Below are positions 1-8,995 of a DNA stretch of 64,000 bases, piece after piece. Both the position numbers and the translations under genes were made by a program. Each line of letters opens with the position of its first letter. Positions within the stretch are counted from its first letter, which is position 1. The notes beneath the pieces were generated by a model. The model was not told the DNA's origin. It did not search any database and saw nothing but the letters and a program-made list of their open reading frames with translations. Origin of the DNA: Peptoniphilus senegalensis JC140 (GTDB taxonomy: Bacteria > Bacillota > Clostridia > Tissierellales > Peptoniphilaceae); NCBI RefSeq assembly GCF_000321025.1, contig NZ_HE610717.1, forward strand, positions 377,674-441,673. The letters are read 5' to 3'.

Positions 1-672
1 CGCCATAAAGATAAGCCGAGATTTACAAGAGCTAAGACTATCGGAGAAGATTATGCCGAAGAAAAAATCAAAGAAAGAATAGATTTAGCAATTAAAAATA
101 AAGCTAATCCTATTAAAAAACGTGTAGGAAACGTCATTGATATATCTACTAATAAAAAAGCTCAATCCTCTAAAGGTTACGAAGTCTGGGCAAGAAAACA
201 CAATATCAAAACAATGGCTGATTCAATAATTAAACTTAGAGAACAAGGAATTAATTCAATTACTCAACTCGATAACCTGATCAAAAAATCTGCTGATGAT
301 AGACAAGGCTTATTAGATAAAATAAAGAAAATTGAAACTGAAATGAAGAGTTTATCACAAGATATGGAAAATATAAATACTATAAATAAGTATCGTGAAA
401 TCTATAAATACCATAAGAAAAATCCTGATGATAAACAATTTGCAGAAGAATATTACAGTGAACTTTCCGTCTATAAAATAGCCGCAAAAGAAATTTTAAA
501 AAACTATAAAAAACTGCCAAATACAAAAGAAATACTATCAAACCTCGATAAAATGCAAGAAAAAAAGAACACCCTTATGCAAGAGTATTCTTTGAATAAA
601 GAACAATTTTCTGACCTCGTTCAGTATAGGAAAAACTATGAAAATTATTATGGAAAGGAAGTAGAGAGGTAA
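1..672 (+). CDS. Relaxase (MobA/VirD2 family), C-terminal part, cut by window start
   Basis: The reading frame is open from the first base and ends in TAA at 670-672, so this is the last 223 residues of a larger protein. It aligns by eye with the C-terminal half of the relaxase at 21738-23108. Shared features are RFxRAxxxGxDYxxEKIKERI near the start, SSKGYExWARKHNxxTMA in the middle, and a charged helical tail. Relaxases of this family nick DNA at oriT during conjugative mobilisation, but the catalytic HxH-containing N-terminus lies outside the window. The internal ATG at 214 is not a plausible start because homology continues upstream. The two copies are clearly diverged, so this is a related element's gene and not a recent duplicate. 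Confidence 0.8.
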   Translation, partial: RHKDKPRFTRAKTIGEDYAEEKIKERIDLAIKNKANPIKKRVGNVIDISTNKKAQSSKGYEVWARKHNIKTMADSIIKLREQGINSITQLDNLIKKSADDRQGLLDKIKKIETEMKSLSQDMENINTINKYREIYKYHKKNPDDKQFAEEYYSELSVYKIAAKEILKNYKKLPNTKEILSNLDKMQEKKNTLMQEYSLNKEQFSDLVQYRKNYENYYGKEVER

Positions 673-729
673 CTACTTCCTATCCTAATATCTTCTTTGA
701 ATTAGCTTTAATTTGAATGGTAACATTCT

Positions 730-1395
730 CTAAGTTACTTTTTTTATTTTTGCTATTTGAATAATAGTATCTTCTAAGATTTTATAATCATATCTTTTTT
801 TACTTTCTTTTGTAAAAGGAGCATCTGTTTCTAAAACAATTCTATCTATAGGTACACTTTGAATTAAATCAGTACCTTTTTTTGTTGTTGTCATATCTAA
901 ATTGACAGATATATATATGTTTGAACTATTCATCATACCATCTAGTAGTCTTTTAAGAGCTCCTGTGTACCAATGTAGAATATATATATTATTGTTGTTA
1001 ATTAGCTCTTCAAATATAACACTTTCAGCTTTTCTTGAGTGAATTGATATAATCTTGCCATCGTTTTTATTACACTCATACATTATTTCTCGAAATATTT
1101 TTAGTTGTTTTTCAAAAGATTTTTTATTGCTTTCAGAATTATCTAGACCAATTTCTCCTACAAACCTAGTTTTATACAAATTTCGTTTAAAATTGTCAAA
1201 GTAATTAGGGTACTCTTCAATCAGTTCTGGATGATAGCCTAAAGCTAAAAAAGTATTTGTAGAATCTTTATATTTTGGATAGTATCTTTCAAACAAAACT
1301 GGTAAATTTGTCATAAACACTATTTTATTACCATTGTTTAATATTTTAAAATTGTTTTTATATAAATCTGGATGGCAATGAAAATCAATGATGAG
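730..1395 (-). pseudogene. TatD-family metal-dependent hydrolase, QatD-like, 5'-truncated
   Basis: The frame encodes TatD-type metal-binding motifs in order: DFHCH at about 1370-1389, then FVGEIGLD, IHSRKAE, ILHWYTG and VLETDAPF. These are the ligands of the TatD amidohydrolase fold. The HWYTG form and the size of about 220 residues resemble QatD of the QatABCD anti-phage system. The first canonical start in frame is a GTG at 1320, which would remove the first HxH motif. The homologous frame continues upstream to about 1395, then runs into the end of the neighbouring stalk-protein gene and a stop with no ATG, GTG or TTG. No QatA, QatB or QatC partner is present. I infer that a deletion or insertion junction removed the 5' end and the rest of the operon. 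A housekeeping-type TatD nuclease remnant is the alternative. Confidence 0.6.
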
Positions 1396-1412
1396 GAGTT
1401 TTTTATCATTTT

Positions 1413-2309
1413 TTATCCTACGATAAATATCGCCATATACAGATTTGGATCATTTACATCCACTTCCTTAATTCTAGTTTCTGCTTGATATATTTGGAAG
1501 TAGATTTTGCCATCTGTTCTGTCATATAAAACATCGTAAGGTCCTATTGTGTATCTATAAAACTTAGATACTTCGCCAATGTAGATCATTCTATTGATAT
1601 CTTTTTCGATTAATTTTATGTCATCGTCAAATCTACCCGGCTCGTCCTTTGCTTTTTCCTTCATAACTTTTTCAAAATTCTTTAGACCTTCAAGACATTT
1701 CTCCTTAACTAGCTTCATTGCGTCATCCGAGCTAATATTGTCCTTGTACTCGTGCTTTTCATCAATTATGACATTTCTTAAGCTTCTTTCAATAGTCTTA
1801 TCTTGAGTTATAGGCATATTAGTGTCGTAGAATTTTTTAAAGTCCTTAGCTAGACCTTCAGTCACTACAGCACTTTCGGCAAGATTTTTTTCAACAAAAC
1901 TTGCTAGAACATAACTGCGGTCTTTGAAAATCTTAGCATTAGAATCATCTTTGCCAATGGCAACTCTTAAATTTTTATCATCCTTTACAAGAGTAACTTT
2001 TCTTTCTTTATTATTCCAGCCAACTTCGTAGCCAAGCTTTTCAGCAATAAGCCTTAGTGGTAGCATTGCCTTGTCGCCGTCCATGATTACCTCAGCTTCA
2101 GGAATTATCTCTCCATTGATGAATAATATAGTTCCATTCTTAACAGGATAAGTTTTGTCAGCGATACATATAATGGCATCTTCAGCTCCCCTATCAGTTC
2201 CAAAACTAATTTCCTTTGCACCAGTCTCATCAAGCTTCGCCATAGAAATACTCATAGACATGGACAAAACTAGCACAAATACTAAAAGAAATGATAAAAA
2301 CTTTTTCAT
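1413..2309 (-). CDS. Secreted copper-amine-oxidase-like 'stalk' domain protein
   Basis: The start is the ATG at 2307-2309, which has a GGAGG-type ribosome site just upstream (2312-2319) and begins a classic signal peptide: Lys-Lys followed by a long hydrophobic stretch ending at SMA. Residues about 60-125 match the copper amine oxidase N-terminal-like 'stalk' domain: ILFINGEII, MLPLRLIAEKLGYEVGWN and a KVTL strand. The remaining part of about 170 residues is acidic/basic and not recognised. The domain is common on surface proteins of Peptoniphilaceae and Clostridia and is not an oxidase by itself. The gene is therefore a likely cell-envelope protein of the host or of an older element. Its 3' end abuts the truncated TatD-like frame. 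Confidence 0.8.
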   Translation of the reverse strand: MKKFLSFLLVFVLVLSMSMSISMAKLDETGAKEISFGTDRGAEDAIICIADKTYPVKNGTILFINGEIIPEAEVIMDGDKAMLPLRLIAEKLGYEVGWNNKERKVTLVKDDKNLRVAIGKDDSNAKIFKDRSYVLASFVEKNLAESAVVTEGLAKDFKKFYDTNMPITQDKTIERSLRNVIIDEKHEYKDNISSDDAMKLVKEKCLEGLKNFEKVMKEKAKDEPGRFDDDIKLIEKDINRMIYIGEVSKFYRYTIGPYDVLYDRTDGKIYFQIYQAETRIKEVDVNDPNLYMAIFIVG

Positions 2310-2420
2310 AATAAACCTCCTTTTATCACTTTTTATTACTTTGCTTATGTATACTATATACCCACGCAAGTGTAAATAAATGGTTTATCTTAATATTTAA
2401 CAAATTTATAATAAAGCATC

Positions 2421-2450
2421 AAAAAAGCTCTCACAGAAGTGAAAGCTTTT
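2421..2450 (-). terminator. Hairpin terminator after the 2547-2867 gene
   Basis: AAAAGCTCTCAC and GTGAAAGCTTTT form an imperfect stem with a 4-nt loop. On the minus strand it is followed by a run of T (the A-run at 2421-2426 on the plus strand). It lies just downstream of the small membrane-protein gene. Confidence 0.6.
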
Positions 2451-2546
2451 AATAAATCTTCTTCTATAATATATTGTTCAAACTCTTATAATTCTTCTGA
2501 TAACTTGCAATCTTCTAGAACTTTTTCTAAATTTTTTCATTATGAC

Positions 2547-2867
2547 TCAATTTGCCTTTTTTCGAGTTTTTAGCTTTCCTCTCGATTCTGTATTGAAGCC
2601 AAAAATAAAAATACCAAAAGCTATTAATTGAATGAGTTTAACAAGTAATATGGCATCTATTGATTTTAAAACAATGTCACCAAATAAATAAAGATCATAG
2701 TGAGTATAGTGATAAAAAAATCCCATAGCCTTATAAGACAAAAAGTTAAGAAGTTTGTAGTTGAAAATTACACTCCCTATTTTGTCTAATAGAATAAGCA
2801 GAGAATAGTATAAAATAATACTTGTGAAAATTTGCATAAAGTTCTTTGTTTTTTTTAGTAAACACAA
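2547..2867 (-). CDS. Small hydrophobic membrane protein, unknown
   Basis: This frame of 106 residues has two or three hydrophobic segments (IFTSIILYYSLLILL, a central Tyr/Phe-rich part, and LVKLIQLIAFGIFIF) and a basic tail ending in RKKAN. I do not recognise a family. The longest reading begins with TTG at 2865-2867. An ATG at 2835-2837 gives a 96-residue version, and neither has a convincing ribosome site. The Tn916 end lies only a few bases upstream, so the transposon may have separated this gene from its promoter or truncated its 5' end. It could also be a chance frame in very AT-rich DNA. Confidence 0.4.
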   Translation of the reverse strand: MCLLKKTKNFMQIFTSIILYYSLLILLDKIGSVIFNYKLLNFLSYKAMGFFYHYTHYDLYLFGDIVLKSIDAILLVKLIQLIAFGIFIFGFNTESRGKLKTRKKAN

Positions 2868-3001
2868 AGTATAAATTTCTAATTATCTTTTTATATTTTC
2901 TTAAATGCTCGTAAAGCCTTATTCTATGTGCTTTCGAGTATTTTTACTGTAGGAAGATACTTCACGTTTCTTTGCATATTTCCTCATGTCTTAGCTGTCA
3001 G

Positions 3002-3024
3002 AAGTGGTAAATAAGTAGTAAATT
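3002..3024 (+). repeat. Phased direct repeats, Tn916 int-side end (DR2-like)
   Basis: AAGTGGTAAAT and AAGTAGTAAATT stand 11 bp apart immediately downstream of int. The same motif occurs twice, also in 11-bp phase, at 20803-20825. In Tn916 such repeats bind the N-terminal domain of Int. Assignment is from position and sequence likeness. Confidence 0.65.
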
Positions 3025-3035
3025 CATTTGTACTA

Positions 3036-4253
3036 CTAAGCAACAAGACGCTCCTGTTGCTTCTCTTTATTCAAGCGTTTCATTTCTGCCATTGCAGAAT
3101 CGAATGTTGCATGTGCGTAATAGTTCAGCGTCATGGCTATATTAGCATGTCCCATAATGTACTGTAATGCCTTTGGATTCATTCCTGCATTTGCATAGTT
3201 GGTACAGAATGTATGTCGCAAACTATGTGGAGTGATGTGTGGCAATTTATCCTCGTTATACTTATTGTATTTCTTAACAAGACCTTTCATCATGCCGTTG
3301 TAATCACTTGCCACTTTTGGATAGTTCTTTCTATTAAGAAAGAGGAAATCACTATATCCATCAATCTCAACACGCTTATCATTCTTTCGATTCGCTAACA
3401 CTCGCTTAAATGCTTGATAGGCTTCTTCAACCATAGGAACTTGACGTTCGCCACTTTTGGTCTTTGGTGTTTCAATGTAGTACCCAATTTCAGTATCTCT
3501 CAATAGCTGATGGTCTATATTGACAAGACGATTCTCAAAATCTAAATCTGGAAGTGTCAAACCACCAAACTCTGAAATACGAAGACCTGTTTTTAAGAGT
3601 ATCAGAATTTCATCATAATTTTTGCTGTAGGTTTTATCAGCTTTTGCAAAGGCTAACAGTTTTTCTTCCTGTTCTTCTGTTAGTACGGTCTTAGGGACAG
3701 TATCATCATCAAGAACTGCTTTCAGTTGAAAGTCAAATGGATTCTTCCGAACACAATCATCTTGTATAGCAATATAGAATGAAGCCTTTAAAGAACGTTT
3801 GTAGTTATTGATGGTTTGATAAGCATAACCATTTTCACTCATTCTAATAGCCCATTCTTTAGCGTCTGATGGCTTAATACTGTCAATACTTCTTACACCT
3901 AACTTGTCTTTCTTCAAAATATCCATAAGATATTTGCGTCCAGTTTCAGTGTTTTTTCTAACCTTTGGTCTTTGAGCGTTCTGTTTTGCGTAAAGCTGGC
4001 AGAGTGTCATTTTCTTTCCTACAACATCAATACCATCATGAATGTCTTTCTGTAACTCTGCGATTTTCTCTCTAAGTGAGATACAATCACGCTTTCCTGC
4101 TGGTACTCGGTCTGTAGCCACAAGTTTCCACGAGTAAACAAATTGCGGTTCTCCAAATGAATCTATATATTTGTATAAGTATCTTCCGTCTTTTCGTTGG
4201 CTCTCTCCAGTCTTTAAGATTCGACCTTTATTGTCACGTCTTTTTTCTGACAT
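3036..4253 (-). CDS. int: Tn916 tyrosine recombinase (integrase)
   Basis: This 405-residue protein is the length of Tn916 Int. It catalyses excision and integration of the transposon. The N-terminal arm-binding domain is followed by a SAM-like core-binding domain and a C-terminal catalytic domain with TGLRISEFGGLT (first catalytic Arg, near 225), HSLRHTFC (HxxR, about 343-346), a GHANIAMT motif and NYYAH with the nucleophilic Tyr near 379. The gene begins at an ATG preceded by AAAGGAG and lies downstream of xis with a gap of about 80 bp. It is the last gene at this end of the element. In Tn916 it is transcribed by read-through from the orf7/orf8 operon once that operon is induced. Confidence 0.97.
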   Translation of the reverse strand: MSEKRRDNKGRILKTGESQRKDGRYLYKYIDSFGEPQFVYSWKLVATDRVPAGKRDCISLREKIAELQKDIHDGIDVVGKKMTLCQLYAKQNAQRPKVRKNTETGRKYLMDILKKDKLGVRSIDSIKPSDAKEWAIRMSENGYAYQTINNYKRSLKASFYIAIQDDCVRKNPFDFQLKAVLDDDTVPKTVLTEEQEEKLLAFAKADKTYSKNYDEILILLKTGLRISEFGGLTLPDLDFENRLVNIDHQLLRDTEIGYYIETPKTKSGERQVPMVEEAYQAFKRVLANRKNDKRVEIDGYSDFLFLNRKNYPKVASDYNGMMKGLVKKYNKYNEDKLPHITPHSLRHTFCTNYANAGMNPKALQYIMGHANIAMTLNYYAHATFDSAMAEMKRLNKEKQQERLVA

Positions 4254-4334
4254 GGCATTTGCTCCTTTCCTTTATGGAAAGAGCCTTGATACGACTTAAT
4301 ACTATTTTATCATATACAAGACCCTTTGGCGACG

Positions 4335-4538
4335 CTAGATTGCGTCCAATGTATCTATAATTTTTTCAAATTGTTTTCGTTTAATCTGAATACGATTGCC
4401 ATTCATAATCAGCCAATTTGCATTTTTATTTTCCTCTGCCAAGCGTCGTAGCTTGTTTTCGCCAATACGAAAATATTTTGACGCTTCTTCAATGGTTAGG
4501 GTATAACGTTCCCAAATAGGAATGTCAGTCTGCTTCAT
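4335..4538 (-). CDS. xis: Tn916 excisionase
   Basis: This 67-residue basic protein has a MerR/excisionase-type winged helix: [23 protein letters not shown] is the recognition part, followed by an [10 protein letters not shown] wing. It matches the Tn916 Xis length and stands directly upstream of int on the same strand. Xis bends DNA at the transposon ends and steers Int towards excision. The ATG at 4536-4538 has an AGGAGG-type site about 8 bp upstream. No defect is visible. Confidence 0.95.
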
Positions 4539-4998
4539 AAAATCCTCCTTTCCAAATCACTTATTTGGATTTCATAAAAGTTGTTTTACCAGCAATCGAA
4601 CAGCTTTAGCAAAGCTCACGGGAGTTCCACCCCTGCATGGTTCTCATGTAGCCATACTCATTGCCTGCGACGGTTTTATCACGCTCGGACTATTGACTGT
4701 ATGGGAGTATCATTATCACGATAAGAATGTCGTTGCAGGCAATCCTGCTAAAGATTGCTTCTCGGATCACTAACATGAATCGCTCGCTATCTTTATAAGA
4801 TAGGTCATGGCGGTTAGTTCCGTTGGCTCTTTTCTTATCGAAACGTATTCGATTACTTTTATTCAGTTTTCAAAGAACAATGGCTCGTTAGCCTATCAAA
4901 ACACATTGAAAGCTCAATATGCTTTGGTGGAATAACAAACCTCCCTGTTCGGGAAGCGTGGAATGGTTTAGCACGCTTCCACGAAAGGAGAGAGGATA
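4539..4998. promoter_or_regulatory. Non-coding stretch between xis and orf8 with an inverted repeat
   Basis: About 460 bp with no convincing gene. It holds a 13-bp inverted repeat with one mismatch (ATTGCCTGCGACG at 4660-4672 and CGTTGCAGGCAAT at 4731-4743). This part is more GC-rich than its surroundings. A frame of 83 codons on the plus strand (4522-4773) corresponds in place and size to what older Tn916 maps call orf5, but it has no coding support here. Read-through transcription from orf7/8 into xis/int must cross this region. Confidence 0.5.
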
Positions 4999-5229
4999 TT
5001 ACTTAATTTCAAATGACAAAATCTTTGTAATCAGTCTGGTTTCCATTCTTCCACGTAAGACTTCATCAACGACCATACTTTGATTGCCATATTCATCTTT
5101 CATAAGTCGTAGGGAACGCTTCGTTATGTACCCTCTGTAATGATGTAGAATCTGGTTAATCGCTTCGGTATCGCCATCTGTTGCCTTTACAATGAGAGGA
5201 AAGGGAATCATAGGATATTGTGTTTTCAT
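4999..5229 (-). CDS. orf8: Tn916 Orf8, helix-turn-helix regulator
   Basis: This 76-residue protein overlaps the end of orf7 by 4 bp (ATGA), indicating translational coupling. It contains an N-terminal helical motif typical of the Tn916 Orf8 helix-turn-helix family (LIVKATDGDTEAINQILHHYRGYI). In Tn916, Orf7 and Orf8 together drive transcription that runs through xis and int and, after circularisation, into the transfer genes. Here the placement and sequence fit that role. No independent promoter is needed. Confidence 0.85.
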   Translation of the reverse strand: MKTQYPMIPFPLIVKATDGDTEAINQILHHYRGYITKRSLRLMKDEYGNQSMVVDEVLRGRMETRLITKILSFEIK

Positions 5230-5648
5230 TCTTCAAATTCCTCCATAAACTTTTTAATTAAGGCTAGTCCACTGGTTCTATGCCGATAGACAGTAGAACG
5301 GTTCAATTTCAACAGGTCTGCAATTTCTGAATCGCTCATGTCCATAAAGTAAAACAGCAGTAGAATTTCACGTTTCTTGTCTGGCAACTCACGTAATGCT
5401 TCACTCAACAAATCATTTTCAACGCCTACTGATAACCCATTGAGTGTAAAAATCTGAAAGTCAGTTGAATAGTTATCTGTTGTCGCAAACTGGCTAACAA
5501 GATAATCGCCAACATCCGAAAAGGACACCTCACGCTTTGCAATCCTTGAAAGATAAAGCATATAATTCTTTCGCTCGTCTTCCATAGCACGTTTACAGAT
5601 ATAGTCAAACTGATTTTCTATTGTGGTCTGAAAAGAAGATGGTTTCAT
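5226..5648 (-). CDS. orf7: Tn916 Orf7, sigma-70-like regulator
   Basis: The C-terminal part shows sigma region 4 character (LRELPDKKREILLLFYFMDM, then a helix-turn-helix SDSEIADLLKLNRSTVYRHR). I use the second ATG (5646-5648), which gives the 140 residues known for Tn916 Orf7; an ATG three codons upstream is also open. The gene is coupled to orf8 by a 4-bp overlap. It acts as positive regulator of excision and transfer in Tn916. The upstream region is shared with orf9, which runs in the opposite direction, so repressor and activator face each other across 500 bp. Confidence 0.9.
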   Translation of the reverse strand: MKPSSFQTTIENQFDYICKRAMEDERKNYMLYLSRIAKREVSFSDVGDYLVSQFATTDNYSTDFQIFTLNGLSVGVENDLLSEALRELPDKKREILLLFYFMDMSDSEIADLLKLNRSTVYRHRTSGLALIKKFMEEFEE

Positions 5649-5657
5649 GTTTCTCAC

Positions 5658-6152
5658 CCCCTTTCTGTCTAGGAAAGGAAGTGAGCCTTGCTCGTTTATC
5701 TCCTTTCACTCTTAGTCCCAATGTGAAAGGGGGATTTGTTGCATTACTGATAAATAAACTTTGTAAAAAAGTTCTGAATAGCCAAAAAAGCATATAAACA
5801 GATTTATTTCTCTGTTTACATGCTTCTGTTATTCTATCTATATGATTTATAAAACCACATTGGTGGACGTACTTATCTATTGCAGATAGACGACTTTTTT
5901 TGACAAGAACCCAATGTAAGGAAATTTATTGTATATGATGTACTTCATGGCGACGTTGACCTCCAACAAACCGCCATTTGGAAGTAATATACAATATTTT
6001 AACAGCGTAAATAGCACTACCATATAACGGTTTTTTTTATTGGCGTTTAGTAGTGCTTTTTATTAAATATAAACCTATAAACCATATAACACGTTTTTCT
6101 ATACCTGTTTTTAATTCAGTAGGAACAATAAAATGTATAGAGGTGGTCTACT
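5658..6152. promoter_or_regulatory. orf7/orf9 divergent control region with terminator-like hairpin
   Basis: No gene is supported in these 495 bp between two divergently transcribed regulators. The region holds AGCACTAC (6013-6020) paired with GTAGTGCT (6050-6057) followed by TTTTT on the plus strand, and a short hairpin TATCT...AGATA followed by a T-run near 5876-5900. In Tn916 this region carries Porf7 and the orf9 promoter and takes part in the tetracycline-dependent read-through switch. Individual promoter boxes were not assigned. Confidence 0.5.
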
Positions 6153-6506
6153 ATGCGTAAAAAAGAAGATAAATATGATTTTAGAGCCTTTGGTTTAGCC
6201 ATTAAAGAAGCTCGATTGAAACGAGGTTTAACTCGTGAACAAGTGGGAGCATTGATTGAAATTGACCCACGGTACTTAACTAATATTGAAAATAAAGGGC
6301 AACACCCCAGCATACAAGTTCTTTATGACCTTGTATCGTTACTTCATGTTTCCGTTGATGAATTTTTCTTACCTGCTAATAACTTGGTAAAAAGCACCCG
6401 ACGATTACAGATAGAGAAATACATGGATAGCTTTACAGACAAAGAACTATCCTTAATGGAATCTTTAGCCAGCGGTATCAACGAAGCAAGAAACATCGAA
6501 GACTAA
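6153..6506 (+). CDS. orf9: Tn916 Orf9, XRE-family repressor
   Basis: This 117-residue protein has an XRE/Cro-type helix-turn-helix at residues about 10-65 ([37 protein letters not shown]). It is the only plus-strand gene of the transposon and faces orf7. In Tn916, Orf9 is thought to repress the orf7 promoter, keeping excision and transfer off until transcription from tet(M) reads antisense through orf9. The ATG at 6153 has an AGGTGG site 6-10 bp upstream. The gene ends just before a strong bidirectional hairpin. Confidence 0.92.
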   Translation: MRKKEDKYDFRAFGLAIKEARLKRGLTREQVGALIEIDPRYLTNIENKGQHPSIQVLYDLVSLLHVSVDEFFLPANNLVKSTRRLQIEKYMDSFTDKELSLMESLASGINEARNIED

Positions 6507-6531
6507 TTAAAAGAATCCATACATAACGGAA

Positions 6532-6576
6532 AGAGCCGATAAAATGAGATTGTATTAATCTCATTTTATCGGCTCT
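6532..6576. terminator. Bidirectional 20-bp perfect hairpin between orf9 and orf6
   Basis: Arms at 6532-6551 and 6557-6576 are perfectly complementary over 20 bp with a 5-nt loop. It lies between convergent orf9 and orf6, and the orf6 stop codon is inside the second arm. No T-run follows either arm closely, so termination may be incomplete. That would suit a read-through switch. Confidence 0.75.
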
Positions 6577-6754
6577 GCGTCTTTGCGTCTGGCTCTGTAA
6601 TCACAGTTACTTTGAACTGCTTTATTTCAATTAAATTTTCTTGTCTGCATTTCGGACAATAGAGGGGGAATTTTTTTAATTCAGTATCTTCCCTTATCTT
6701 TAATCGTGTTTTATTTCCACATACAGGACACAATATCCACTTGTAGTTTATAAT
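6566..6754 (-). CDS. orf6: Tn916 Orf6, cysteine-rich KTR-domain protein
   Basis: The frame translates to about 62 residues with two CPxC knuckles (ILCPVCGNKTRLKIRED and LYCPKCRQENLIEIKQF), the signature of the cysteine-rich KTR domain family found downstream of tet(M). It probably binds zinc; the function is unknown. An excellent ribosome site (AAAGGAGGAG) stands upstream, but no ATG, GTG or TTG follows in frame. The best-placed initiator is an ATT at 6752-6754, with GTT or ATA next to it. The coding sequence is otherwise intact. It is co-transcribed with tet(M). Confidence 0.75.
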   Translation of the reverse strand: MINYKWILCPVCGNKTRLKIREDTELKKFPLYCPKCRQENLIEIKQFKVTVITEPDAKTQSR

Positions 6755-6851
6755 AACTATCTCCTCCTTTACACTTTAATTCAAATCTTTATTAAAAAAT
6801 ATTTCATCTTATTTAACAAGAAACCATATTTATATAACAACATAAAATACA

Positions 6852-8771
6852 CTAAGTTATTTTATTGAACATATATCGTACTTTATCTATACGACTATTT
6901 GGACGACGGGGCTGGCAAACAGGTTCACCGGTAGTAACATGGTACCCTTTTAACTCTGTTAAACAAACACTACGTCCATTTGTAAAGAAAGTTAAATCAC
7001 TACGATATTCTTGAATACACCTAGCAGGGATTTCTCCACTAAGAATGACCTCATTATTTTTCAATTGAGTGTCTACGATGTTCGCACAATATTTAGGAGC
7101 ATCGTTGTATGCTCGTGAAAGATATTCCTGTGGCGCATAAATTTTAAAACTAAGATATGGCTCTAACAATTCTGTTCCAGCTTTTTTTAAGACTTGTTCC
7201 AATACAATAGGAGCAAGCATTCGAAAATCTGCTGGGGTACTAACAGGGCTATAGTATAAGCCATACTTAAAACAGATTTTACAATCCGTCACATTCCAAC
7301 CATATAATCCTTGTTCGCAACCATAGCGTATCCCTTCCATAACTGCATTTTGAAATGATTGATTTAAGTATCCAAGAGAAACCGAGCTCTCATACTGCAT
7401 TCCACTTCCCAACGGAAGCGGTGATACAGATAAACCAATGGAAGCCCAGAAAGGATTTGGCGGCACTTCGATGTGAATGGTATATTCTGCATTTTTTAAC
7501 GGTCTCTCCATATAAATGACTGTAGGCTCTTTTAGTTCTATCTCCACATGATACTTTTCTTGCAACAGTGCACTAATCACTTCCATTTGTACTTTCCCTA
7601 AGAAAGAAAGTATAATTTCATGTGTCGTAGAATCCACGTAATATCGTAGAAGCGGATCACTATCTGAGATTTCCAAAAGGGCATCAAGCAACATTTCTCT
7701 CTGTTCAGGTTTACTCGGTTCAACAGTTGTTTGTAGTAGAGGGTGCGGATTTTCAATCTTTTTTCTCTGTGGCAATAGTTTTGTATCTCCAAGAACACTA
7801 TTTAACTTCAAAAACTCATTTTGCAAAATAACAATTTCTCCAGAATAAGCTCTATCAATCTTACATAATTCACCATTTATTGAAGTATACATTTCTGTAA
7901 TTTTTATTTTTTCCTTTTCCGATATTCTAACCGAATCTCGCAAATGCAGTACGCCACTATAAAGACGTATATATGCAAGACGCTGTCTTTTTTCCGAATA
8001 CTCAATTTTGAAAACTTTTCCGCAAAGTTCAGACTGACCTCGATGTGTTGATGAATAAAATTTATTCGTAATCACTTCTATAAGGTTATCAATCCCTATA
8101 TTGTTTTTTGCACTTCCGTGATAAACAGGGAACAGGGAACAATTCTGAAATCTTATGCTTTCCTCTTGTTCGAGTTCCAATGCTTCTAATGATTTACCGG
8201 ACATATATTTCTCTAAAAGGTCATCGTTTCCCTCTATTACCGTATCCCATTGTTCAGATTCGGTAAAGTTCGTCACACACATATTAGGATACAGTTCTAC
8301 CTTCTGTTTGATTACAATTTCGGCAGAAAGTTTCTCTTTAATATCCTGATAAACCGTTGATAAATCAATTCCATTTTGGTCAATCTTATTGATAAAAAAG
8401 ATTGTGGGAATCCCCATTTTCCTAAGTGCATGAAATAATATACGAGTTTGTGCTTGTACGCCATCTTTTGCAGAAATCAGTAGAATTGCCCCATCTAAAA
8501 CTGATAATGAACGATATACTTCTGCTAAGAAATCCATATGTCCTGGCGTGTCTATGATGTTCACCTTCGTATTTTCCCACTGAAAAGAGGTTATTCCTGT
8601 CTGAATTGTAATTCCTCTCTGACGTTCTAAAAGCGTATTATCCGTCCTCGTTGTACCTTTGTCCACGCTTCCTAATTCTGTAATCGCTCCACTGTTATAT
8701 AATAAGCTTTCTGTTAAGGTAGTTTTTCCTGCATCAACATGAGCTAAAACTCCAATATTAATAATTTTCAT
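6852..8771 (-). CDS. tet(M): Ribosomal protection protein TetM (tetracycline resistance)
   Basis: This 639-residue EF-G-like GTPase releases tetracycline from the ribosome. G1 AHVDAGKT (residues 10-17), G3 DTPGH (74-78) and G4 NKID (128-131) are present, followed by the EF-G-like domains and the conserved C-terminal helix ending in [13 protein letters not shown]. The family start is the ATG at 8769-8771 ([13 protein letters not shown]). The frame is open five codons further upstream, but the AGGAAAA site fits the inner ATG. The length equals that of Tn916 TetM and nothing is disrupted. Expression is governed by the attenuator immediately upstream. Confidence 0.98.
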   Translation of the reverse strand: MKIINIGVLAHVDAGKTTLTESLLYNSGAITELGSVDKGTTRTDNTLLERQRGITIQTGITSFQWENTKVNIIDTPGHMDFLAEVYRSLSVLDGAILLISAKDGVQAQTRILFHALRKMGIPTIFFINKIDQNGIDLSTVYQDIKEKLSAEIVIKQKVELYPNMCVTNFTESEQWDTVIEGNDDLLEKYMSGKSLEALELEQEESIRFQNCSLFPVYHGSAKNNIGIDNLIEVITNKFYSSTHRGQSELCGKVFKIEYSEKRQRLAYIRLYSGVLHLRDSVRISEKEKIKITEMYTSINGELCKIDRAYSGEIVILQNEFLKLNSVLGDTKLLPQRKKIENPHPLLQTTVEPSKPEQREMLLDALLEISDSDPLLRYYVDSTTHEIILSFLGKVQMEVISALLQEKYHVEIELKEPTVIYMERPLKNAEYTIHIEVPPNPFWASIGLSVSPLPLGSGMQYESSVSLGYLNQSFQNAVMEGIRYGCEQGLYGWNVTDCKICFKYGLYYSPVSTPADFRMLAPIVLEQVLKKAGTELLEPYLSFKIYAPQEYLSRAYNDAPKYCANIVDTQLKNNEVILSGEIPARCIQEYRSDLTFFTNGRSVCLTELKGYHVTTGEPVCQPRRPNSRIDKVRYMFNKIT

Positions 8772-8810
8772 GTGATTTTCCTCCATTCAAAAACCCAAAA
8801 GGGCATAAAA

Positions 8811-8842
8811 ATCCCAGTGATAAATACTTTTATCACTGGGAT
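8811..8842 (-). terminator. tet(M) attenuator hairpin
   Basis: ATCCCAGTGATAAA (8811-8824) and TTTATCACTGGGAT (8829-8842) form a perfect 14-bp stem with a 4-nt loop. On the minus strand a short T-run follows, just before tet(M). A second possible stem pairs AAGGTATTCTTAA (8911-8923) with TTAAGAATACCTT (9000-9012), giving alternative structures. This is the known layout of tet(M) transcriptional attenuation. Confidence 0.85.
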
Positions 8843-8874
8843 TTTTTATGCATAACCATAGGTATACAAAGCAT
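8833..8874 (-). CDS. tet(M) leader peptide (orf12-like), 13 codons
   Basis: ATG at 8872-8874 opens MLCIPMVMHKKSQ and stops at TGA inside the attenuator stem. Ribosome position on this leader is thought to decide whether the terminator forms. It is the sequence position of Tn916 orf12, although here the frame is short. Confidence 0.65.
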   Translation of the reverse strand: MLCIPMVMHKKSQ

Positions 8875-8995
8875 ACAGATATTCTCTGGATACTTTAGAA
8901 TCACATGATAAAGGTATTCTTAAACTGGGTACAAAAAACTAAGCCCTCCTAAAAAAGGACATCCAATTATTTGTTCCCACTATCAAATTGACAGT

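Noticed and set aside
4522-4773. 83-codon plus-strand frame near xis (orf5 of old Tn916 maps)
   Set aside because: It overlaps xis antisense, has no good ribosome site and includes an inverted repeat. Its size matches an old annotation but coding support is absent.
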